Shown here piece by piece: positions 20,401 to 28,101 of a stretch of 64,000 nucleotides of DNA. Where the stretch lies: positions 159,869 to 223,868 of the forward strand of contig PUDQ02000013.1 of the NCBI GenBank assembly GCA_002964805.2, written 5' to 3'. This stretch comes from Trametes villosa. Taxonomy: Eukaryota > Basidiomycota > Agaricomycetes > Polyporales > Polyporaceae. The notes below the pieces were generated by a model, which made no database searches, was not told the origin of the DNA, and was given only the letters and a program-made list of their open reading frames with translations. Each line of letters starts with the position of its first letter. Position 1 is the stretch's first letter. Both the position numbers and the translations under genes were made by a program.

Positions 20401-21473
20401 CGGTACTCGCCGTGCGACTTGTGCCCCGCCGTACCCCGGTGTTGATGGGCCACCCGCCCGAGCCGCTTCACCTCGCGTCGCAACCCGTCCAGGTCCTTAG
20501 ACCACCATCTCTTCGAGAACGGGCACACCACCGTTTCCGGGACGTGCGCGTCGATGGCCACTTGGAGCGCCCGGGTCAGTCGGGCCAGTGCTCGGTCAAG
20601 GTTCGCCTTGGACAGAATGACCACCGGAGGGGGCCGCGCGGCGAGCTCGTCCGCTAGCGTCTTGTTGAAGGCGTCCCAGTCGACGTCGCGGAAATTCCGG
20701 CGCTTGGTGCGGGCGGACTCCTCCACCGGCGTGCCCAGCGTCACCAGGGTCGGGAAGTGGTCGGTTTTCGGAGGCCGCAGCTGCGGGGCCGTCACGCAGC
20801 GGAGGAGAGACTCCTGCAGATACTCCGAGCAGAAAACGTTGTCAGGCCGCGTGAGGTTCTTCGTACGGGACGCCTCGAGCGTCGGTAGCCCTGCTGGAAG
20901 TGCCATTTCCAGCCCAAAGTCAGCGGTGTACTGCAGCAGCACCTGCGCCCTCGCCAGGTTCGCCGCCGTGAACAGGTGGTGGTTGCGCGGCTCATCCCAG
21001 AGCGGGTGGTGCCTGTTGAAATCCCCGAGCCAGGCAAAGTGATGACCGCCATTCGGGGCCGGCGAGCGCTGGATCTTTGCCGTGGAGCGGGCCGCAGCGT
21101 GGAGGGCGTGGTCGTGGTCGCCATCGACATAGAGGTTGTACAAGTGAATCGCAGAGTCGCCAGAAGTGATGGAAATAGCCGTGAGATCAGGGGAGGGAAT
21201 GGAGACGGGAGACCAGGCATTAGTCGAGAGCCGCTTGCTGACTAGGATGACGGAGCGTGTTCGCTCCTTTGCGTCATGGTGTCCAGTCGGGTACACCACA
21301 TACCAATGGCTTGTCGCCCTAGTGAGCCCCAGATGATCGAGATAAGGTTCTTGCAAAGCTAGGATGTCGAAGTCTGTCGGGAACGCAGAGTGCAGCAGGT
21401 CAGAGGTAGCGTCCGCGGACTTGTTTAGGTTTTGCTGCCACACGCGAATATTGTTCACGGTCGTCCCGTTCAT
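17496..21473 (-). CDS. LINE ORF2: endonuclease, reverse transcriptase, RNase H
   Basis: An uninterrupted 1325-aa frame. Residues ~5-230 are an APE-type endonuclease (QNLNKS, LQEPYL, WLGDFNRHHPLWD, a DH pair in KTDHFPTL). A reverse transcriptase follows at roughly 460-760: FKVPGPDGIPNEVY, RPVALLNCISKILSR, FLDIKSAFPAATPERLF (first catalytic Asp), GIDQGCPLSVILYAIYN, and a catalytic box reading GSMDDVAL, where the usual aromatic before xDD is Ser. RNase H lies near 1000-1130 (VYSDGSDIDGG, YEAE, ALDNTPS, GNEEADSAAKEAA), giving the D-E-D-D set. The C-terminus has a CPAC ... HLLVQC zinc-binding motif. Its ATG overlaps the ORF1 stop as ATGA (ATG 21473-21471, TGA 21472-21470), which suggests coupled reinitiation. 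Confidence 0.93.
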   Translation of the reverse strand: MNGTTVNNIRVWQQNLNKSADATSDLLHSAFPTDFDILALQEPYLDHLGLTRATSHWYVVYPTGHHDAKERTRSVILVSKRLSTNAWSPVSIPSPDLTAISITSGDSAIHLYNLYVDGDHDHALHAAARSTAKIQRSPAPNGGHHFAWLGDFNRHHPLWDEPRNHHLFTAANLARAQVLLQYTADFGLEMALPAGLPTLEASRTKNLTRPDNVFCSEYLQESLLRCVTAPQLRPPKTDHFPTLVTLGTPVEESARTKRRNFRDVDWDAFNKTLADELAARPPPVVILSKANLDRALARLTRALQVAIDAHVPETVVCPFSKRWWSKDLDGLRREVKRLGRVAHQHRGTAGHKSHGEYRVARNRYTDCIRAAKRDHWNAWLDVVDAQSIWAAHRFIKRGPTDGGCTRIPPLNATGEQGQATVLRTNEEKGAEFYRTFFLPPGDPPVLADDFSYPEPAFGFRSITDRQVSRAIKQLRAFKVPGPDGIPNEVYRHCEPVLTPVLGKIYRATFELKYYPDDWKTSDTVVLRKPGKTDYTVAKAYRPVALLNCISKILSRCVADALVYEAESRNLLAEMQFGGRAGRTTTDSIHLVTKTVHDAWRRHEVASVLFLDIKSAFPAATPERLFHDMRMMGIPRVLVDWLRVKLSARKTRLLFDDFASDLFDIDSGIDQGCPLSVILYAIYNTALVRAADTLKGVTAVGSMDDVALVATGKDFAEAHGRARAFMEQEGGADEWSRTHNSAFSLDKFGLLNCSRSTQKLKGLGPPLTLGGHVVQPTDHHHFLGVLLDHKLRFHQHVALALAKGMAWVAMIRRLGKLQHGLKMDIVRRLYLAVAVPSMLYAADVFLTPLRQKEGRTRTYGSVGAIKKLATVQRQALLVMTGAMRTTATDVLEAHANLLPFQLLVDKVCQRAAVRLCTFATTAATRHPLIPHVKRASRHYVKSHRSALHELLDTYRASAAPGMLEEIRAYRHHPRWRIPHSTEIAGDKIGALDEETRWAAREGVRVYSDGSDIDGGVGAAAVLYRTRRSQPVKLQFYLGPSTEHSVYEAEVVGTVLGSTLIKAERRRVALASIALDNTPSIGASTLSTPWPGHYLTDMFIRSVREAKAKHEELDLTLRWVPGHLGVDGNEEADSAAKEAAQGRVSSASRLLPACLRKPLPRSAAKARQSHLTKLQERAREDWGTSRRGIKLKTVCGVLHTPRYAKLVAPLTRRQACLLIQLRTGNAPLAAHLWRINRADSASCPACDNAPETVFHLLVQCPRYAAARTAHLGGLGRNGRKVEYLLNTKAALGPLFKFLTATRRFHATFGTLTASTANAARREVAHTR

Positions 21474-23194
21474 TGGAGGAACGAGGTGAGGGTGTCTCTG
21501 TCCTGCAAGAAGTGATCATCGAGGCGCCGCTGCGTGAGACGCGGTTGACTCAACTGCGAGGGACTCGCCGTCCGCCCATGCCTGCCCTGCCTGCCTGCGA
21601 TCTGCCATCCCTCGTCCTGCCGCCTGCCAGCGGGCGCCGTACCGTTCGCCGGCAAGCCGATGCTCTCGTCGACCTCCCAGGTGCTCGGGTCGTGCGTTGG
21701 GAAGTAGCGAAGGCACTGATCGGGCTGGCGCCGCTGCATACGCTCGACTTGCGCGAGGAAAGCCGGGCAGTGGCGCGCCCAGGACGCGTGCCCTGCGACC
21801 TTGCAGTTGACGCACCGGAAGTGCGCTTCGTCCGTGACCTGGCAGTCGCGCGTGCCGTGAGAGTCCTCGCCACAGGTACCGCAGCGCTCTTCCTTCTGGG
21901 TGCAGTCCCTCGCAAGGTGGACGGGCTCGAAACGGTGGCATCGCGCGCACCGTATCGGTTCCGCAAGACAGCGCCGGGCTTGTACCTTTTTGCCAGCCAA
22001 AATGAGCCCCGCCGCGATGGCCTTGTTTGCGCCTTCGCTCGAGTTGAAGGAGAGCATGACGTGGGCGACTTGCTGGCCCTCGTAGCGCTTGCCGATCGGC
22101 TTGATCCACCGTGCGGACGCGATGCAGCCATCCGGGAGATCGCTGCGCTCCTCCACCCCCCGCAGCGTGTAGGTGTCCCCGGGGTCGAAGCGGACCGGGA
22201 CGAACTCAGCGACGACCTTGAACAGCCTGTGCTTGACCTCGGCCGTGGGCCCGAGGAGGGCCGCAAAGGCCGCCGCTCGTTCCTCCCCGCCGCGCATCCA
22301 GCCGGCACCCTCACGAGAGGCGAACTCGAAGACCACCCCTCCATTCCGCAGCATCGTGGCCGCCACCGCCTTCATGCCCGCAGGAAGCTCCTCGCCCCTC
22401 TCGCCTAGCATCCGGATCGCCTCGTTCGCTTTCGCGATGACCACCTCTTCGGACACCCGCTCCCCCTCCGAGTCGCGCACCGACACCCCATCCACGAGCA
22501 CTTGCCTCTCCCGCAGCTGGGCGCGGTCCACCATCCGCCCGAGCTGTCCCTGCGGGGCCGGCAGCACACCGGGGGGCAGAGGTCCTTGGAGGCGCGCACC
22601 TGCCGCGATGCCCGCGTACGTCTCGCGCGGCTTCGCGGCCTCCACCCGCACCTCCTCGCACAACCCCTCCAGTTTGCTGAGCCCCGCATCCAGCCTCTCC
22701 CCCATCTCCTTGAGTCGCTCGCTCACGCGCGCTCGCTCCTCACGCATCCCGTCGCTCTCCTCCCCGAAAACCCCCGCCGACTCCAAAGCCTCCGTCACCC
22801 GGTCCTGCACCGTGACCAGTACGTCCTCGGCAACTTCGACACTCACCCGTCGAGCCAGGAGGGCCTTCGCGTACTCCGCGAAGGCCAGGATCCCCTCTGT
22901 TGCGGCCGCCCGAGCCGGCGTGTCGCGCGCGAGGTTTTGCAGGCCCGATATGAGCGTCTCCGCATTCAGTCCCGACATCGGTTTGACCCAGCCCCGAGTC
23001 TCCAGCAGTGTGACCGCAGCGTCCAGGTCCGGCAGCTCCGCCCGTTGGTGCTTGTACAGTTCGAGGGATGTCATGTTGTCGATTTTCTTCTGTTCAGCGC
23101 TCTTCGCTTGCTGACTAGCCGATGGCGGGTTGCTGGCTCTCACGGCGCCCCGAAGCGACGCCGAGCGCTGATGTAGCCCAGTAGGGGGTACCAT
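21470..23194 (-). CDS. LINE ORF1: Gag-like RNA-binding protein with three zinc knuckles
   Basis: A 574-aa open frame. The N-terminal ~200 residues are rich in helix formers with heptad-like leucines (TSLELYKHQRAELPDLDAAV; RVSERLKEMGERLDAGLSKL) and may form a coiled coil. The middle holds a basic RNA-binding-like segment. Three zinc knuckles lie at about 417-477: CARC-X6-H-X4-C (slightly long), CGTCGEDSHGTRDC (classic CX2CX4HX4C) and CVNC-X4-H-X6-C. By analogy it coats the element RNA and acts as a chaperone in the ribonucleoprotein particle. No lesion was seen. The start at 23194 gives a short leader to the element end at 23346. Confidence 0.9.
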   Translation of the reverse strand: MVPPTGLHQRSASLRGAVRASNPPSASQQAKSAEQKKIDNMTSLELYKHQRAELPDLDAAVTLLETRGWVKPMSGLNAETLISGLQNLARDTPARAAATEGILAFAEYAKALLARRVSVEVAEDVLVTVQDRVTEALESAGVFGEESDGMREERARVSERLKEMGERLDAGLSKLEGLCEEVRVEAAKPRETYAGIAAGARLQGPLPPGVLPAPQGQLGRMVDRAQLRERQVLVDGVSVRDSEGERVSEEVVIAKANEAIRMLGERGEELPAGMKAVAATMLRNGGVVFEFASREGAGWMRGGEERAAAFAALLGPTAEVKHRLFKVVAEFVPVRFDPGDTYTLRGVEERSDLPDGCIASARWIKPIGKRYEGQQVAHVMLSFNSSEGANKAIAAGLILAGKKVQARRCLAEPIRCARCHRFEPVHLARDCTQKEERCGTCGEDSHGTRDCQVTDEAHFRCVNCKVAGHASWARHCPAFLAQVERMQRRQPDQCLRYFPTHDPSTWEVDESIGLPANGTAPAGRRQDEGWQIAGRQGRHGRTASPSQLSQPRLTQRRLDDHFLQDRDTLTSFLQ

Positions 23195-23346
23195 GATCCC
23201 AGCTGTAGGTACCCGAGATCCCTAGAGCCAGTATATTCGCCTAGATGTCGAGAAGTTGTCGCTGACCGCACCTCCGTAGCCCGCGCTGATTGGCTGCAGA
23301 GCGTGGGAAAATCGCCGGAGGTAGTGGTAAGAGAACAAGGAGCGCC

Positions 23347-23359
23347 CACTGCTCACTTC
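23347..23359. repeat. Right target-site duplication of the LINE
   Basis: Exact repeat of 16835-16847 (CACTGCTCACTTC). It is followed directly by ACTATGTACAGG, which continues the host sequence seen uninterrupted near 49607-49618. Confidence 0.88.
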
Positions 23360-26300
23360 ACTATGTACAGGTCTTATCCACCCTCTGAAGAGCGACGCGG
23401 CTCACGCCTCGGGATGCAGCTTGCGTGTGCTGCGAGCTTCTCGCGCTACCGGGTTGAGAGCTCCCACGAATAGTGTCCGCCGCGCCCGCGCGCCGTCACG
23501 GTGCGTACAACACACTCCCGCGACTCCCCGTACCATCTGTCCTGCGTCCAAATTGTGAGCTCTTAGTGTCTATCTGCATGCAGCTGCAATGCGTAAACAT
23601 CCGCCGCCGTACGCAAACGTTCGTGACCCGCTACGGAACACCTTGGTGAGCTCGCCACGCGCGCTGGTAGCCCTCTGCACGCCGCGACACGCTCGCATCG
23701 CGCCTATTTTGCCCCCCGCCTCACCCGCTGCGATTATATCTCACCGCACCCCACCGGACATCGCCAATACTTCGTCATCCCGCTCCCTGATACGTCTCGC
23801 ACCGGCCCTGCGCTTCCGGGCCCGCAGCGACGGCTTTTCGTTTCGCGTCGGCCCCGCGAATTCATGGGCATCTGGTAAGCGTCCATCCTGGTGCGCGCGC
23901 CGCGTCGTTTCGCAGATAGCTCACGCCGCTCGCAGGTGCGGCGATCCAAGATCCACATCCATACACGCAAATCCACTCAAGCCGGCCGCGCACGTTCCAG
24001 CGCCGGGCATCGACATTTGTCTTCGCGTCCGATGGACGACGGCCTACCGGACACCATCATGGCTTGGCCCAGAGTCCTGAGCGCCACCCCGGCTCGACGA
24101 CGACGTGTCCAGCACGGCCAGACATGGGGAAGTACCCATCGATGGCGCCGAGTGCGCCGGGACAGTGTGCTCTCACGCGATTTTGGCACGCGCCGTCGTA
24201 AAATCGTCGAGGCAGCGCGCGTTTCGCCCCCCGAAGTTGTCCAAAACGCGGTGCGTGTCTCCCCCACCGCCCCCAACCCGGCTCTGCACATACTGGCACG
24301 GGGCGACAGCACTCGTTCTCGTAACCGAAGTTCGATATGCGGCCGGGGTGCCTGTGCCCGCCGTTTCGCGGCTAGCTCGCGCCACTCGTGGGCGGCGCTT
24401 CGCAGAACGACATTCCGACTACCTCGCAACTACCGGGGACGGTGGTGCGCGCCGGGGGCCCGATCGACAACGTTTGTCTTCGGGTCGTGAACGGGGCGGA
24501 TGTGCAAACGCGAACTTCGCGCCGCGAGCCCCGAGGCGCGCCGCTGCGCGACAGTGCGTCGACGCGCACGGGCGGGCGAGTTTCGGGCACCGGGTACCCG
24601 GTGACGGGCCTTCTCGCGCGGGCACACGCGTTCTCTGAGGAGCTCGTTGCAGGCCCCGACCACTGTGCCGTCGACATATCGCATACCCGGGCCTTCCCGT
24701 CGCGCATGCTGCGTCCCCGGGCCCCGCTGCATGCCTGCGCGCGACGCCGTACACGCCCTACGCGTGCCCTAGCCGCGATGTCCGCGCCGCCGACGCTCCG
24801 CGCTCCTTTACGCGCGGACGCACGGCAGGGGAGCCCAGAGATGCGTCTTCCACCGTCTCCCCTCTACACCCCACGCTGCGCGCAGAACCCGGCTTCTAGT
24901 GGACGCAGGGCGCTCGTGGGCGGGCACGGCGTTGCCTCTACTGGGCGGCATCCTGCTGCGGTATGTACTGCAGAACTAGGTGAGGACGAGGGACGCTAGT
25001 GCGCTCTCCGCGGTGCTGCGCCCCGGCGCCGGCGGGGTGTGTCGAGGTGTCGGGGCGTCGGTGTGTAAGGTCTAGGCGGAAGGACTAGGTGCGTGCGATG
25101 AGTGCGGCACGAGAGGGAGCGGGAGGGACGTACCAGGCTCGGCGGCTAGCGGACGCTGGCGCAAGACGGCGCGCAAGGCGAATCGGTCGTCCGCCCAGGC
25201 ATAGTGAACGAGTACGGCGCGCTCCGCGCCGGCGATGTCGAGTAGAAGAGAGGTCAGTGGGCGTACGTGGCGTGTGACGTAGGGCGCAGAGTGTGTCGCT
25301 CACTCGACCGGCAGCGCTGGCGATAGGACGGAGGAACGAACGGAAGGCGCGTCGAGGAAGGATGTATCGGGATGCCCGACTCTTACGGGGAAAGTGCGGG
25401 ACGACGACCGACGCGAATGCGCGGGCGGTTGCAAGGTAAGGAGGGCAGGAAGGTAGCAGCGGGGATGTCACTCACGTCCCTCTCTGCAGGCCAGTATTCA
25501 AGCCGCGCGCGGACGCGGACGCATGCGCGCGGGCGACGATCGTGTTCGTATAGCGGGGTCTTGAGGCTTCCTGGGTCAGTTGTTTGCTTCCTCCGCCCTC
25601 GCTGTGCACGCGGTCTCCGCCGTCCCCGCTCCCCCGCGCGCTGCGCCATCTTGCGCTCTTTCAGGGAAGATGTATCCGGGGTGGAGGGACGTCGTGCTGT
25701 CTTGTCGGCGTGCCCAAAGCTCTCAGGCGGGTCCCCAGATCGTGCAGGTGCTGGAGTAGTTTGCGAGCAGAGTATCTACCAGTGTATGGCCCTACATATA
25801 CAGGGGGAGCTGCGTGCGCCATCGCGCGATCTGTAGCTTGTTTACACCCGGCGAAATATTTTTGTGGACGTATCACGGCCTCTTGGGTATGCGCGACGGG
25901 CTGCTAGCAGGCGACTCAGAGCGACCACAGCCCAGCGCACGGACGGCGATTGGCGCGACCGCCGTGCTTCACTACCCGCACGTCACGACGTAGACGGTGA
26001 GGCCGCCGTGCGCAGCAAGGCTGCCGTGCTGAGGGGCAATCGCGAGCTATTCGAGTAGGAACTGGCAGCGAGGTAGGAGCCGCGAGTGCGCATGACGCGA
26101 ACTAGTACAGTCGCAGGAATGGATGTTCGACACCCTGCCCGAGAGACTCGTGCGCGTTACTACTAAAGAAATATATTTGTGTACCTAATACGACTACGGG
26201 CTGTCCACACCGCGCTGCAATGCACCGGTCCGCGGGGCTGCCATTCTCCGGCGCGAGTCTTGAGCAGCCCGCATGGAGCACATCCCACTGCACACCGCGC

Positions 26301-26880
26301 CGTTTCCACAAACACTACGCACGGTGCCCAGGACCACCAGAACGAAGGCAGGTCCTGCATCACACCGCTCCCTGGCACGCTCGCCAACGACGACGCTGGT
26401 CGGACAGGAAGCGTCGAGGCCGCGCAATGGGACGACGCCTGGGTGGCGCGAAATCTGCGGTAGATGGCGGCGAGATCAGGCACCCCCGCAAAGCCTGAAG
26501 TCTGCGCTTCAGAAGTGTCAACTCGACCCTGGGGTGTGTACGCACCTACACGGACTTGTCGGCGGTGCGGACAATCTCCCGCCACAACACGTACGCTCAC
26601 CACGCCCGCAGGGAGTAGCAGCTTGTGGACGGGCGTGCTGTACAGACCCTATGTCGCGTCTGGACGACCGCGGGGTATGCGCTTCGTGGAGCGCACCTGA
26701 ACCTACAACAGACAGCTGTCAGCGCCCGAATACATATGACGGCACGATGAGTAGCACCTCGAATCGACGAGGCGGATACCCACCTTCGCGGGTTCTCGTG
26801 TACGAAGCCGCCGTCGCCGCGACTTGCGGCGCGCCGCGGCTAGCCCTGCAGTTTCGCCTCCAGCCTTGCTTCCCGCGCGA
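23360..26880. other. GC-rich duplicated stretch without a recognised gene
   Basis: Collinear with 49605-53140. Many GC-driven open frames exist on both strands, but none keeps its length or frame between the two copies, arguing against coding. Landmarks shared with the other copy include GTCCGCCGCGCCCGCGCGCC, a pair of A/T-rich GAAATATATTTGTGTACC-like words near 25850 and 26168, and an inverted relation of 24910-24985 to 47870-47950. Confidence 0.5.
24910..24985 (-). repeat. Dispersed repeat, inverted relative to 47875-47950
   Basis: CGGGCACGGCGTTGCCTCTACTGGGCGG ... TATGTACTGC is the reverse complement, with mismatches, of the stretch at 47875-47950, and is shared directly with 51170-51245. 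A diverged direct copy of the 47.9-kb orientation lies at about 37915-37960. The element type is unknown. Confidence 0.5.
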
Positions 26881-27950
26881 GATGTTGACGGAATGGCTGG
26901 AGTAGGTGGCGAGCTCGTCAGAGAACATTCGTGCGCCCGCGCGCCAAGGCGCGTCGTCGGGCATCCGAGGCCCCCATGCTCACCCGTGCGGGTCGACTCG
27001 ATGACGCGCTCCCGCGGGACTCGAGGATAAGCGTTCACGCTTCGCGAGCGTGTGTCGCAACCTCAACGTCAGTGGAAAGCACGTGGAGGACCTGTTTGGC
27101 AGAGTGTTAGTGTGGTTGCGCGAGGTTCCTGGGCGATAATTGCGCACAAAGATGTGGCGTTTGGGCTAGTCTATGGCGTAAATGGTCTGCGTCCCCCCGC
27201 GTAGCGCGTCGCGAACGTGTGCGCACGGCGGGTGGGGAATGCGCTTATCATTGCACGCAGATGCACGGCGGGGGCCCAGCACTCGAGCGCGGGAAAGGCG
27301 TTTTTGTCGGCGGAGGCGCGCGGCAGAGCCCATTCGCGGGTGTTCCTGCACAGGCCGCGCAAGAAGCTGCTAGCAGCGCCGTTCTCTGGGAAGTAGCTAA
27401 ATATGCTTGCGCCCAGCACGACAAACTTGAAAATCGGCCTCACGGAGCCAACCGTGGAACGTACCGAGCATCGCGTGTGTCTGCTCGAACGAGCCAGCGT
27501 GCGAATTGGGAGTGGATAGGCAGGCGAGCGAGTGGACGAGGTTGAGGCTACGAGGACGGGCACTGCATGCCAGCCTGGAGTCTGTGCGAGAGAGCGGTCA
27601 CGGTGAGCCTCGGACAGACGTCGGACGGTGGCAGTATTACCGAGCCCTGCGATTGGCTACGACGGGTGTCTGCGCTCGCCCTGCACCCAAGCAGGCGTGG
27701 AACGTTCAGTCTAGGACCTCCATGTTCACAAGTTCTGCGCACGCTCTGCGGATCACTCTTGCACTGTCTGGTCTCTCTTTATTCAGGGCCTGTAGCGAAA
27801 CCTGTCGGCCCGCGTCGCCAAGTCGCGCTATGGGCTGCCTCGCGTTCACCCGCGCCTCGGGTCTTCTCGTCCACACATCCCACGGGTGGTTCTGTCAGAC
27901 TGAAGCTTATATCACAGCCTTCGGACGCCCAGGTACATCTGTGTCTACCG
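26881..27950 (+). repeat. Upstream module block of family copy 1 (partial B, R, A, D)
   Basis: Partial module B (GAGCTCGTCAGAGAACATTC, near 26910) abuts module R (GTCGCAACCTCAACGTCAGTGG ... TGTGGTTGCGCGAGGTTCCTGGG, then the ATGCACGGCGG..CCAGCACTCGAGCGCGGG part). Module A follows (GTGGAACGTACCGAGCATCG, near 27450), then module D (GACGTCGGACGGTGGCAGTA ... GCGATTGGCTA, with the inverted CCAAT box ATTGG at 27652-27656). Nearly identical to 53140-54235. Confidence 0.65.
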
Positions 27951-27963
27951 GCGCATTATAACC
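27951..27963 (+). promoter_or_regulatory. TATA-like box of family copy 1
   Basis: GCGCATTATAACC, 151 nt before the ATG at 28102. The same box type (GCRCATWAWRACC-like) occurs 140-150 nt before the ATG in all five copies, preceded by a conserved GAAGCTTATA.CACAGC. Confidence 0.5.
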
Positions 27964-28101
27964 TCTGCGGCGGCCTGTTCTAAGCCCCACATCCATCGTG
28001 TTTCCTCTCGACCCCCGCCTCCAGACCCCTCCGGGATACTCTGCATCGTCTGTCTCCTATCTTCGTCAGACGCCAAGTTTTGAACCTCGTCGATACCGCC
28101 C

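Larger units (their letters stand above)
16848..23346 (-). mobile_element. Full-length non-LTR retrotransposon (LINE), probably Tad-like clade
   Basis: A 6.5-kb element on the minus strand. Its 5' end is at 23346, followed by a ~150-nt leader, ORF1 (23194-21470), ORF2 (21473-17496), a ~650-nt 3' UTR and a terminal (GAA)n tract at 16860-16848 instead of poly(A). It is flanked by identical 13-bp target-site duplications, and the paralogous segment at about 49590-49610 retains the empty site. Both reading frames are open and carry the expected domains, so it looks young and possibly active. Clade assignment (Tad1 or a related I/Jockey-type clade with APE, RT and RNase H) is inferred from domain order and fungal host. 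Confidence 0.9.

Noticed and set aside
19707..20657. Long plus-strand open frame (316 codons) inside the LINE
   Set aside because: It lies antisense to the reverse transcriptase and is explained by GC-rich codon bias on the opposite strand; no motif.
21473..23176. Plus-strand open frames of 224-313 codons opposite LINE ORF1
   Set aside because: Antisense shadows of the zinc-knuckle protein; arginine/proline/leucine-rich with no domain.
27832..27960. Short plus-strand open frame (MGCLAFTRASGLLVHTSHGW ...) in the promoters of copies 1 and 4 as an upstream ORF
   Set aside because: The equivalent frames in copies 2, 3 and 5 differ in start, frame or sequence, and it ends at the TATA-like box, so it is probably upstream of transcription start.
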